Shown here piece by piece: positions 42,720 to 57,873 of a DNA stretch of 60,000 bases. Position numbers and translations under genes: made by a program. The notes beneath the pieces were generated by a model that saw only the letters and a list, made by a program, of their open reading frames with translations, was not told where the DNA came from and did not search any database. The DNA is from Antedon mediterranea (Eukaryota; Echinodermata; Crinoidea; Comatulida; Antedonidae), in the NCBI RefSeq assembly GCF_964355755.1, contig NC_092677.1:26508101-26568100 (forward strand), read 5' to 3'. How positions within the stretch are numbered: the stretch's first letter is position 1; each line of letters begins with the position of its first letter.

Positions 42720-45700
42720 ATGGCTCAATCTAAAGTCACGTTTTACTATGGATCACGAAAGAGATCCGTCGATATCCAACCATCAAAACGTAGAAAGGTT
42801 ATCCAGTCCAATACTATATCTGAGAATTCGCCAGTATTTGATGAGGACGTAATAAGTAAACCGGTGTTTACGTTCGAAAACAAAAAGTCAGCCACACTTC
42901 AGTTTGAGGCCGGAGAAAGCAAATCAACCGTGGCAGTAGAACCAGCTGCGACGGGGGTCTCCACCCGGTCAAGACGGTCTACAAGAAAGAAGTCATCAAC
43001 ATCAACAAGTCGTCAACAAACAAGAAGGAAGAAAGGAGAAAACACCAAAAATGCTTCAATAAAAGATTTTATGTCTGTCGTAACCGATTTAAAATCATCT
43101 AGCGATATTGAACTCAGATTATCGGATTCTGGTTCCGATGCTTCCGGTCCAACATTTGAAATAACCGAAGCCAAAGATGATCACGGTGTTCCTCGTACAC
43201 CTCCCACTACACCGACTAAAAGAGGGAAAAGGTTAACGGCGCCAGTTGCTAATAAGAGAAGCAAGACGAATTCGAAAGAAGTAACAACCGTGATTGAGAA
43301 AGAAGACTCGGCCGAAGATGTCCAATCAAGAACGTATCGTATTGCGGGAAGGAAATCGGCAAAGAAATGTTTGGATGGAGCTCTTGCAAAATTCTCACTT
43401 GAGAGCCAGTCTTCTGAATTGCAGAAGGTACAGTAAAAAACGTACACGTATCTTCTTCACAGTCATCATTGGTCCATGATAATTGCAGTACCTTCCAGCT
43501 ACCCCAATTTCATACTGGATTTTTTTAAACAAAATGTACTTGTGTCAATTGTATGACACACTATACCACCACAGGAGAGGTGCGTCATTTGCCTTATGAA
43601 TACGACGCAGCACCCCTGCGCCAAACAAGTGACTTACCATTAGGTGACCATGACGCACCCATTTTAACACATTGTGACCATGTTGTTCATGATATGGTGG
43701 GTGGTACAGCGTGACAAACATTGCATCATGCAATTGACAAGTGCATTAAACCGCATTCATTTTTTTATTTTATTTTTTATTTTTATTTTATTCAATTAAA
43801 ACCAACAGCGATAAATACCGCCACTAACAGGTTTAAAACATAAAACAATACAACACCAAAAACGGTTAACAATAAAATACAGATAAAATATATAAATATA
43901 TATATAAAACATAGATTGGCATGCCATAAAAAATTTCAATTAAAACAGGTTATGCAGACTGTTCAAGAAGTGAACACATCATCGTCCTCTTAAAATAACC
44001 AAGTCTATCATTAAAAATATCGATATGATTGCTATTTAGATTATTAAATGTATAAGGTAGTCTATGAAAAAGTCCCCTCTTAGTACAGTCGACACGGCTA
44101 AAATTTGCAACAATATGTCAAAGTTCCTTTAATCTCCAGTACTGCATCATGTTAACCATCCCTCTTAGTTCTATTTGAACAAATAAACCCTTTTTTAAGT
44201 TTAAAATTTTAATGTACAGTATTTGTATTCTATTACATGTTTTTAGTCTGGGGATGTACAGACTCCACTTTCTACCAACTCCAAATCATTGCGGATGAAG
44301 ACACCAATGAAAGACAAAGTTGAAGATATGATCAAGAAAATTGCTGTAACGAAGAAGGCAACTGTTGTTAAAAGTGATACAAAGGTATAATTTCATTCTG
44401 TCACGGACGTTTAATTCTACCGTAAACCATATTAAAAAATTCAAAATAAAAAAAATGTTCTTTTCTAAAGGCTACCAATAAATCATCAACCGAAGTTATG
44501 CGTGAAAAACTTGCGCAATGTGGGAAGTTGGAGGAGCTGCAGAAAAGGTTAGCAGCAGTGAGACAAGAAACGCAGAAAATGAAAGAGAAAGATGCTGAAA
44601 AAACGCAAAAGAAGCAAGCGCCAAAGAAAGCTGCTGAAACAAAAACGTAATTGTCTGGTTGTTTCTATTAATTTACAGTTAACTCTCCCAATACCTTTGG
44701 GCTGGCCTAATATATCTGGTTTTCTGGAAAGTTTGATATTTGGAATGTGTTTCTAATGGTGAATTTGGGACCTCAAGAAAAGTCTGATTTTGGAAGAGTT
44801 TCCGGTTTTCAGATAGTCTGGTATTGAGAGAGTCGACTATATTTAAAGAGTGCATTACATATTAAATGTAGATGAATCCATAATGACAAAACTCTTTAAA
44901 ACCATATAATTACATTATGTTTAATGTTCTCCACAGGATGCCAGCATTTGAGAAGTATCATTCTCTTGCAACGACGCCGCCTCCAGCTACTCTTGCTCTG
45001 CCATATCGCTACAAACTGCTGCAAGAGATGTTCCGCAGTATGGACACAATCGTTAGTATGTTGCATAACCGATCGGAGCAGTGCACATTCAAGAAGTTAA
45101 AGGAAGCAGTACAAGAAATGTGCCGCAAGTATGTACAGTAGAACCTGTGTTTTACGTACCCTGATTTTACGTTCCCTCGATTTTACGTACGCTTAAAATA
45201 ACCGATGACGTCATCATTTTCTTATATTGAGGGCGCAATTTAACAACAACAAAGCACATACACAAAGCCACAATCATGGCTGTGTGAGGAATTCTGCTGT
45301 GTGTGGGACAAGCTACGCACGCGCATTCCCCTAAAGCAGCGACTGTTTTTATTGATAGAAAACAATTATATTTTACACTTTATTTAAACATCGCACAGCC
45401 TGTATATACTGTACTTTGCTAGTTAGGCCTCACATCTTGCTAGGCCTGCTAGCCTAGCCTTAATAGCCTAGGCCTAGCTAGCTAGTGACCACCTCAGCCA
45501 GCCTGCATACTGTACAGAAGAAGTAGGCAAATACGGCTAGCTACAATCTCTACGTATTTGGGGTCAATTTAAGGTCAACCTTGATTTTACGAATCCCTTG
45601 TTTTACGTACGCCTTTCGGTCCCGTACCGTACGTAAAATGGAGGTTCTACTGTACCTTTTTTGAATATATAGCAAGATGCTGTTAGGCTTTAACCATTGT

Positions 45701-48700
45701 TTTTAATAAGTTAAAACCTATTGAAATGTTGTAAAGTTATTTTTGTTTCCCAATTTCTGTAATAGAACATTCCAGTTGCAACACATTGGAAAGATCAAGA
45801 AGGTGTATTCTTCAGCGTATAACTTTAGTCAGCGTAAAAACTCGCTCCAGCAACAACGGGATAAGAATAAGGGAGATGGTGACTATCAGCTTCATGTTGA
45901 TCCTAATGTTACCTTGCAAGAAAGTGGTACGTTCCATTTATTTTGAATGAGTATTGCACCATCTAATATCACTAAAGCGTGGTTCCCACTAGCGACGCAA
46001 CGCAAGGACGTAACGCAGCGCAAGTGAATTGACCAATCACAAGTGATGGCTTATTCGCTTGTGATTGCTAACTGTCTATAACTTTGCTTGTCATTGGTTA
46101 AAAGGCTTGCGTTGCGTTTACGTCCTTGCGTTACGTTCTAATGGGAACCACGCTTAAAAAACAATTTGCGAGTTAGAGATCAAAATCACATTGTTTGTAT
46201 AAATATGCACATAGTGTAACGATCTGCTTTCTATTTAAGGTGGAACCGTGACCAAATCTGGACAGCCGCGTTTTATAGCTTCAGCGTTGATCGAACGAAG
46301 AAATGTTTTTCACAACAACTTGGTCAATATTGTCAAAGAACATCATAGGGTGAGTGTGAAAGGTTATACTATTCAGAATTATAAAGCTCTCTCTACATTA
46401 TCAAACTAGCTTGACAAAAAAGTGTGATGTGTTCAAATATGGTAGTGATATGCCCAATATGGTAGTGATATGACATCATCATGTCCATATATGAGAACAT
46501 TACTTTTTTGTCATGTAAAGTTTGTAGACAGGGCTTAAGTTATAATATGAGTAAATGTAGATAAAGAATGTCAAAGGAAGAAAAACAATGAATTTGCCTA
46601 GAATTGTGTTCATTTTTATTCTTCAGTGTTCCAACTAATTGAATATTGTTTTTTCTTTCACTTTAGGCGTTTCTCTCGAAGCTTCCGCAACCAATAACTG
46701 TTCCTGATAAGCAGCTCAAGAGATGGCATCCCAAGTTTCCTCTGGATCAAGTTCCTGACATTGAACCAGAAGATCTTCCCCAGCCACCAAATGTTCTCAA
46801 GTATCATTCAGCCAAAGATGTTCTTGACAAAGCTAAAGATATGATGTCTCCACGTGTCGCCAGAGCTTTACATCTTGTGGCAGAGAACTCGGACAAAATC
46901 AAGAATGATATCAACAAACAAAAGGGGAGTGATAAGCCGTCAACATCAAAAAGCACAGATGTAAAAGGAGTCTCTAAATCGCTATTAGATAGGGTAAAGT
47001 TGCCAGGACATATGTCCAGTGTTTGATTTAGTACAGGTCCTCTGGCCAGTTGCCATGAAAAAAATAACATGCCTGTATCTAATACAGAAAGGATGATTGA
47101 CCAGCAAGTCTGTTGATCCCCTTTTTCACACCGATTAATAATTTAATTCCAATTTAATTGGACAATTTTTATTCTTTGGTCAAGGTGAAAAGGTTACTTA
47201 AATTTAATGATCCTTTCTGGCATTACAAAGCTTAGTAAATTTTATACAGAAAAACATGGATTATATTAGTGTATTAATAATAAATATATGTTTGTAGATA
47301 CGAGCGAAAGAAGCCAAAAAGATCGAGCAACTACTTCTAAGGGATCCGAAGGAAGACAAGAGATTATCAATGCTGGAAAGACTACCTGAAATGTGTGCTA
47401 TCATCAGAAAGTATCCTTTTAAATAATTACAATATGTATTGTTCTTAAACGTATTAGAGTTAAGGTGCTATTTGCCATTGTCGTCAGATCGTTGTGTTGC
47501 ACGTGGGTTGTATATGCATATTTTCTGATTTCAGGAGTAGCATTGATATTTTATTTATATGACTGCGTCTTTTATTGTTTTTTTGTACAGATTGAAAAAT
47601 ATGCATCTCCCGTGTACATGTGGTGTATGTGGAAATAAAAAGAACAATTGAATTGAACTCTTATTGTTTGCATTTCCCGTAAGTTTATCCTCTTACAGGA
47701 CGGCCCGCAGACTAACACACATTTATTCAAATTATGTTTGTTTCTTTAACCATAATTTCAGTTTCTTTCTATCTGAGAAGAAAGCAGCTTTACTTGTAGA
47801 TTCTGCTATCAGTACATTGAGGGAAAGCAGCAGATCAAGCCTTTCACAAGGTAGTAACCCTAGTCACTGTTGGTGTGGGCCAACAATGGGAAACTTTCAG
47901 ATTTGAATACAGTAAAATAGACCTTTATTCAGGGGAGAGTTGCGCCCCTTTAAAAGGTTCTCCTTAAGAGGGGTTCTAACACTAATCATTAAAGGGACAC
48001 TTGGGTTTGAAGGTGTCCCCTTAATAGGGGTTCTAACACTAAACATTAAAGGGACATTTAGGTTCTGGAGGTGTCTCCTTAATAGGGGTTCTAACACTAA
48101 ACATTAAAGGGACACTTGGGTTTGAAGGTGTCCCCTTAATAGGGGTTCTAACACTCATCATTAAAGGGACACTTAGGTTCTGAAGGTGTCTCCTTAATAG
48201 GGGTTCTAACACTCATCATTAAAGGGACACTTAGGTTCTGGAGGTGTCTCCTTAATAGGGGTTCTAACACTAATCATTAAAGGGACACTTAGGTGCTGAA
48301 GGTGTCTCCTTAATAGGGGTTCTAACACTATTCATTAAAGGGACACTTAGGTTCTGAAGGTGTCTCCTTAATAGGGGTTCTAACACTATTCATTAAAGGG
48401 ACACTTAGGTTCTGAAGGTGTCTCCTTAATAGGGGTTCTAACACTATTCATTAAAGGGACACTTAGGTTCTGAAGGTGTCTCCTTAATAGGGGTTCTAAC
48501 ACTAAACATTAAAGGGACACTTAGGTGCTGAAGGTGTCTCCTTAATAGGGGTTCTAACACTAATCATTAAAGGGACACTTAGGTTCTGAAGGTGTCTCCT
48601 TAATAGGGGTTCTAACACTAAACATTAAAGGGACATTTAGGTTCTGAAGGTGTCTCCTTAATAGGGATTCTAACACTAATCATTAAAGGGACACTTAGGT

Positions 48701-49353
48701 TCTGAAGGTGTCTCCTTAATAGGGGTTCTAACACTAAACATTAAAGGGACATTTAGGTTCTGAAGGTGTCTCCTTAATAGGGGTTCTAACACTAATCATT
48801 AAAGGGACAATTGGGTTCTGAAGGTGTCTCCTTAATAGGGGTTCTAACACCAATCATAAAAAGTACATTTAGGTTCTGGAATACGAGTTCTATAGTAAAG
48901 TTCATAGCAAGGTTATCTTGGCATTAAGTACACACTTAAAATTTACCACAAAATATTGACCCAGATTTAACATCAATCTAAATAATGTTAACATGTGGGT
49001 ATGGTTACATGTATAATTGATGCTGGCCAAGTGCCACATAATATGCAATTTCCTTGTAATAATTTACATTAATAATTACAGTACAGTACTGGCCAAATGC
49101 CATGTGATGTACCAGTAACTCAAACTGCCCGTCTTTTTTGGCCAACCTCTACCATTAAACAAATTCAAATAAATATTTTTTTTGTTTTCTTTTAGTGGAT
49201 GCGGAAGAACATATAAACTTGCTAATGGAGGTTTTACCAGAGTGGATAAAAGTTGTCAATTTACGCAACGAGAAATACCTTAAAATTGACAAGAAGAAAG
49301 AACTGAAGCAAGTTAACGCAAAACTGACGCAGCTGATCAACGAAAGCCGATAG
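42720..49353 (+). CDS. CDT1: DNA replication licensing factor CDT1
   Basis: Ten exons (plus): 42720-43427, 44247-44384, 44471-44646, 44937-45128, 45766-45926, 46240-46349, 46667-46993, 47298-47410, 47762-47850, 49196-49353. All are GT-AG and in phase; 723 residues. CDT1 loads MCM2-7 at origins and is restrained by geminin. The first residues (QSKVTFYYGSRK) form a PIP box with a +4 basic residue, the degron read by CRL4-Cdt2, but lacking the usual Asp of 'TD'. A basic, serine-rich disordered region follows. The geminin-binding/winged-helix core is clear: LPYRYKLLQEMFRSMDTIV, MLHNRSEQCTFKKL, HIGKIKKVYSSAYNF. The C-terminal winged helix has FFLSEKKAALLVDSAIS and LLMEVLPEWIKVV. The start is the ATG at 42720. 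Confidence 0.96.
43530..43745. repeat. Fold-back element in CDT1 intron 1
   Basis: TTGTGTCAATTGTATGACA at the left is inverted as GCATCATGCAATTGACAAG at the right, with further pairing of CACTATACCACCAC and GTGGGTGGTACAGCG. The interior includes GACGCAGCACCCC and GTGACCATGACGCACCC. It looks like an unclassified MITE. Confidence 0.55.
43755..44215 (-). mobile_element. Non-LTR retrotransposon 3' fragment in CDT1 intron 1
   Basis: On the minus strand, remnants of a reverse-transcriptase C terminus read FNDRLGYFKRTMMCSLLEQSA before a stop, followed by a 3' UTR with AACCTGTTAGTGGCGGTATT and an A-rich (AAATA)n tail. The same 3' segment (CAACAGCGATAAGTACCGCC on plus) recurs at 51730-51780. Confidence 0.55.
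44676..44838. mobile_element. Pogo-like MITE (CAGTTAACTCTCC ends), copy 1
   Basis: Begins TA-CAGTTAACTCTCCCAATAC and ends GGTATTGAGAGAGTCGACTA-TA. Internal GGGACCTCAAGAAAAGTC pairs loosely with the other half. The TA flanks fit Tc1/mariner-pogo. It lies in CDT1 intron 3. A related copy is at 50386-50512. Confidence 0.65.
45136..45652. mobile_element. Pogo/Tigger-like nonautonomous element in CDT1 intron 4
   Basis: The left terminus CAGTAGAACCTGTGTTTTAC is matched in inverse by GTAAAATGGAGGTTCTACTG at the right. TA lies on both sides. Sub-terminal TTTTACGTACG repeats occur at both ends. About 517 bp, no coding. The left TA is part of the exon-4 splice donor region (GTATGTA). Confidence 0.82.
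45976..46154. mobile_element. MITE family B, copy 6 (CDT1 intron 5)
   Basis: Ends AGCGTGGTTCCCACTAGCGA and CTAATGGGAACCACGCT with matching TAA flanks. The interior is nearly the same as copy 1, with the ACCAATCACAAGTGATGGC and GCTTGTCATTGGTT modules. Confidence 0.9.
46385..46535. mobile_element. MITE family A, copy 13 (CDT1 intron 6)
   Basis: Ends AGCTCTCTCTACATTATC and TTTGTAGACAGGGCT with TAA on both sides. Interior ATATGGTAGTGATATG units. Confidence 0.85.
47945..48890. repeat. 58-bp tandem repeat in CDT1 intron 9, about 16 copies
   Basis: The unit is 58 bp: ATTAAAGGGACACTTAGG, TTCTGAAGGTGTCTCC, TTAATAGGGGTTCTAACACT plus a short linker. Copies are very similar. The core resembles the reverse complement of the 81-bp array at 925-1612. 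The spacing is uniform and there are no unique spacers, so it is not CRISPR-like. Confidence 0.95.
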
Positions 49354-49919
49354 CAAGTTTCATCATTGTATACAATATGTGATAGTTCCAGAAAGCGTTA
49401 GACACTTTGATGTGCAACTGGTTGTTGTTCTTTTACATTTACATACGCAAATCAACAAGTGTTATTTAAATTAACATATAATTCAACTAATTGCATTCTT
49501 CTGAATGTCATAATACAGTACTTCTTGTTTTTAGTATTTTTATAAACTAATGTTTGATGTTGTAAGATTTATAAATAACTAATTTTAAAAATTGTAATAT
49601 TAGTATTTTTGTATTTGTCCAGTCTTGCGCAATAAGTGTTTTTGTAATATTAATTAGTTTTGAATGTCAGATTTGGTTGCCTGATATGTATAAATCATAA
49701 AATAACTTTAAATCATTTTATTGATGATTTGAAACTGATATTTTCATTGCCAGTTCCAAATATTGAATTGTTCTATATATTTAACACTGTTTTCTGTTTA
49801 CTTTCAATTGCATGTTATTTTACAGTCATTTCTAATGCATGCATATTTATAATGTTTGAAAATGTTCTTATTTTGATAATGAATCATTGTTCTGTGTACA
49901 ATTTCTCTGTCACATGATC

Positions 49920-49925
49920 AATAAA
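49920..49925 (+). terminator. Poly(A) signal of CDT1
   Basis: AATAAA about 570 bp after the stop codon. Between the stop and this signal is AT-rich 3' UTR without other features. Confidence 0.55.
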
Positions 49926-50105
49926 AACTTGAAATACAAATTGTTTTATGTATCTTTTATTTCTTAAAGAAATATAATCTAATTTAACATTAGAAAATCG
50001 CCACACATTTTACATATATGAAGAAGATAACACTGTAGTCAGTCTGTTGCAGTACTTGAGAAATTCATGTGCTGTCACGATAACGTATCTGTTTTAGAAC
50101 ATTGA

Positions 50106-50222
50106 AGCTCTGTCTACACTATCAAACTTTATGTGCACATATAAGGACATGACATCATATCAATACCATATATAGGCACATCACTTTTTTTTTTGTCAAA
50201 CTAGTTTTATAGTGTAGACAGG
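50106..50222. mobile_element. MITE family A, copy 14, between CDT1 and DPM1
   Basis: Left end AGCTCTGTCTACACTATCAA, right end TATAGTGTAGACAGGT. The short interior has one CATATCAATACCATATATAGGC unit. The target duplication is not clear. It lies between two convergent genes. Confidence 0.8.
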
Positions 50223-50385
50223 TGTGAATGGTGAATACGTCTGCTGGCACCAGATAATCGAACCTTCTATTGCACCACTGGTTAACAATTTAATTTTTCA
50301 GAGTAGCATGATTTAAGTGCATGTACCAGACAGAGGACCATTAACAAATTGGGTTATTCAAAACACACATATTGAACTGAATATA

Positions 50386-50512
50386 CAGTCAACTCCCACA
50401 ATATCAGACACCTTTGAACTGACCTAATATGTCTGGAAAGTCTGGTATTTTCAATAGTAAAAATTAATTTGGGACCTTTGGACCTCAATAAATGTCCGGT
50501 ATTGGGAGAGTC
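50386..50512. mobile_element. Pogo-like MITE, copy 2, 3' of DPM1
   Basis: Begins TA-CAGTCAACTCCCACAATA and ends GGTATTGGGAGAGTCA. The internal GACCTAATATGTCTGG is shared with the copy at 44676-44838 (GGCCTAATATATCTGG). Confidence 0.6.
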
Positions 50513-50571
50513 ATCCTTGACAGATTTTGAAATTAATACTGCTTGATTGACAGCACATCGAGTTGGAATGT

Positions 50572-54640
<4,069 letters not shown>

Positions 54641-54662
54641 TTAATTCTTCACATAATAAACA

Positions 54663-56136
54663 ATGGATTTTGAAGGGAACACATGTACTACGAATTATCA
54701 CTATAAAGCTTGCAACATTTATGCATCAATATCGCCTTCTTTATCAAGATATTTTGTGTAAATATTGAGGTTAAAGTACATTTTAGACAGCTAGAGTAGT
54801 AGTAGTAGGCTAGCCTATTTATCTATAATCTACCAATAACCTAGTCCAGGCAGGGTAGGGAGTTTCCCCCTGGCTGGCCTAAGCCATATGGATGGTAGTA
54901 TATGTACCAGCAGGGAGATTTCCCTGTCATCCTCCTCGAAGTACGGTAGTAATCTAGAGAGCGCAATAGCAGTATCACAATTAATTTTTTTTACATGATT
55001 TAATTGTGATGACACTTTTTAGTATTAATATTTTTAATTTTTACAGTTCCAAAATTAACGATTCCTTATTCAAGAATGAAGTTCACAGTAAAACAAAAGA
55101 AAGTAAGCATTTACATATATTTTTAAAAAGTCAATATTTATGCAAATGGGGTGATCATTAATTTACATTTAATTTAAGGTTGCCATCTGGATAGAGCAAA
55201 TTCCTCCAATGACATATATGTCTTTGATCATAGAGATATTATAGTGAAAAAAACGTTCTTCACATGGCAACAAACCAATTATTGCTTCCAGTACCCATCT
55301 TGAATTTGTTCTGATTTTTCATTTATTTATCATAAAGTTATTTTGTTTGATTTTTGTTTTCAGCCTTTGCGAGCAAGTTGACAGGACACTACTGCCCCCA
55401 ATGTGGCACACGTCTGTCAGATGGCACAAAAGACAGTTCTGTTCGAATCAAACCAAGAAAACCGCCAAACAAAAAAACAGTTAAAATAATTAAAGGATGC
55501 AATTTGTACAACAACTGGAATAAACTAAGTTCCAAAGCAAGAAAAGATGTCTTGCGATATGAACGGAGGACAAACAAATTGGTAATTGAGTCTACTACAA
55601 TTTGTAGAAAGCTATTTTGTCTGCTCCACCAATCAATTTTTTTTCAAGACATTACATTTAATAATTCTGTTTTGTTTCTTTCAAGATCATAGACTGTGTT
55701 ATTTGTGGGCAGAGGAGCAGAACAGATTGTATTAAGCGCAAACAGCCACCATCAAACAAATCGCTTCTAGCAACTCCTGTTGCATCTGTCCGCACACTGT
55801 TACAGACCGCGAGTCCAATCGGCCATAAAAACCGGTAATTTCTGTTTTATAATATATTACTCTATTCAGCATGGGTTATAAAGAGGATCATTTTGTTGGC
55901 CGTATAGTAGTGTTATATTATTAAAAAAATAAACTTTATTTTATGTAAAAATGGTTTTTTCTTTCTGTTTCAGAACTCCAAATTCACAGAGTGTGGTAAC
56001 ACCAAGTTCATCATCTAAGAAACGATCGTTAAAACATAAAAGACATTCATCGTTACAAATGATGCTGGATCAGAATCAAGAAGATAAAAGGCGATCACAG
56101 CAATCGCCCTTACATGGATTCTTGCAGTCTTTATGA
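54663..56136 (+). CDS. C18orf21 homologue (UPF0711; probable RNase MRP-associated zinc protein)
   Basis: Five exons (plus): 54663-54757, 55047-55102, 55364-55581, 55686-55834, 55974-56136. All are GT-AG and in phase; 226 residues (human C18orf21 is about 220). Shared landmarks: SPSLSRYFV near the N terminus, GHYCPQCGT, VRIKPRKPP, DCVICGQRSRT, RTPNSQSVVTPSSSSKK, LQMMLDQNQ and the C-terminal FLQSL. The CPQC and CVIC pairs could bind one zinc ion. Human C18orf21 has been linked to RNase MRP; that role is from memory and the transfer is inference. The frame at the start was chosen because only ATG 54663 reads through the first splice into the conserved part. Confidence 0.85.
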
Positions 56137-56518
56137 ATATTAACAGAAAAAGACTTTTAACTTTTAAAAAACAATTACACATTAATTATTACCAGAAAGC
56201 AGCAAAGATTGCACATAAGGCATAAGTCAGCTATCAATAGTTATTCTACTTTAAATTCACCAGATTAAACAAAAGAAAAATATTGGAATGGAACAATAGT
56301 CTATGATGAGAAGTGAATGTAAAGGTAAACAAGAAATATTTTTTACAAAAAACGCTGCTCGCTTATTGAAAAATATTTTTTATTTCAAATTTGTTTTTGA
56401 ATGTGTCATTCTATTGTCACATAATAGTTATTTTACTTGAAAAAATGTAATTTAAAGCAACAAATACTTAAATTGTCTGACAATGGTTTTTTGGGTTTCT
56501 TTTCTTTTTTTATATGTG

Positions 56519-56524
56519 AATAAA
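56519..56524 (+). terminator. Poly(A) signal of the C18orf21 homologue
   Basis: AATAAA about 380 bp after the stop codon. Confidence 0.5.
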
Positions 56525-56529
56525 TATTT

Positions 56530-57870
56530 TTTTGTTACAGAAGTGAATACTCAATTTCTGTCACTTTAGTTAATTTTATTGCTAAGGTCAAGTCTGGGGG
56601 TCACTTCATCACCCTAGATATTTCAAGTGTGAAGTATCCTATTACAAACACAAACTTTAATGGACTGTTTTGATAATAATTCAATGAATATCTGACAGTG
56701 AATTACAGTCAAAGTCAGTATTATAGTCAAATGGGATAAATACCAGAAATGCTTTAGGATTTGTAATTTTAGCACGACATGTCCTAATAGATTCTTTTCC
56801 GGGTTCTTTTCCCAGACGTTTTTTGGGTCTAGCAGCTGAAATCTATAAATTATACTTTATAGTGGAGTTTCCATTTTCGCAAAACTGTCGTCCTTAGATA
56901 CCATTACTGCTGCTTGCTTTAGCTTCTGATTGAGTAGTCACAATGGGACGAGCAGCAGCGTGAAAAAATGTATTAAATTTGTAAAATAATTTCAGTGATC
57001 TTAAAAAAACTGTGTTTGTCGCCCTCTATTATAATTGCTTGACAGACGATTAGCCAATAAACGCACTCTGTTTAGCGTCTGTTTGTTGTGTGGAGTTTTG
57101 TTGTTTTTTGTGTGCAAAATAAGAAAGAGGGCTCACATTTGTTGGAAACGGACGCTTTTAGAAGAATAAATTCTCATTTTTTAATAAGGGATGTATTAGA
57201 AAGTAAGCTTAAACGTTATATTTTTCATTTAGGTAGGACATATTCTAAGTGCGCGCTTGCCAGTACTTACTTGATACTTGTAGGCTAGCCTGTTGTGTCT
57301 ACTACTTCCTACTAGCCTACTACTAGGCTAGGCTAGGTAGGCCTAGGCTAGTAGTAGGCCTAGCTGGTGGTGACCCCTAAACCGCTCCCTCCCGGCTGCA
57401 TGCAGTGGAGGTGGTGGTACCTAGTCCTCTTCCCCTAGTGAAGCTTAAGTAGCTAGTTACCAAGATAAGCTCCTCAGGTTTACAATAATAATTCTATTAA
57501 AAGTCTTATTTATAGAGAAAGAAATGTGTAGGTCTCTGATTACTTTTTTTTTAATCGGCTTCCTTTTGACTTTATAATTATAAATGTAATATCTCTTTGA
57601 TTACTGTACAGTGTAGCCTATTTAATTTGACATCACTCAGAGTCACTCAGTCTCAGCAGAGAGTCTGCAGATAGAACGTGGCACATAATAAACAAACAGT
57701 TTGTAATGCTGGAAGACTATGCACAGTGAGTGTGCAAGTAAAGGAAATAGCAATTTTAATTGCTATACAGTAATAATACAATTACATTTTTACTGTACAA
57801 TAATTCTTGACTTATAATTAAGTTATGAATTATGCGGTTTACTGTAGGAAGTGACTAATCGGTAGTCCTA
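56530..57870. other. Intergenic region upstream of the coiled-coil gene
   Basis: No coding segment supported. 57280-57370 is rich in TAGGC/GCCTA repeats (CTAGGCTAGGCTAGGTAGG), a low-complexity motif seen elsewhere in the window (for example 45430-45490 and 54290-54350). The promoter is probably in 57650-57870. Confidence 0.4.
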
Positions 57871-57873
57871 ACA

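Noticed and set aside
47945-48890. CRISPR-like regular repeats
   Set aside because: Period and copies are uniform with no unique spacers, within an intron of a eukaryotic gene; it is a minisatellite.
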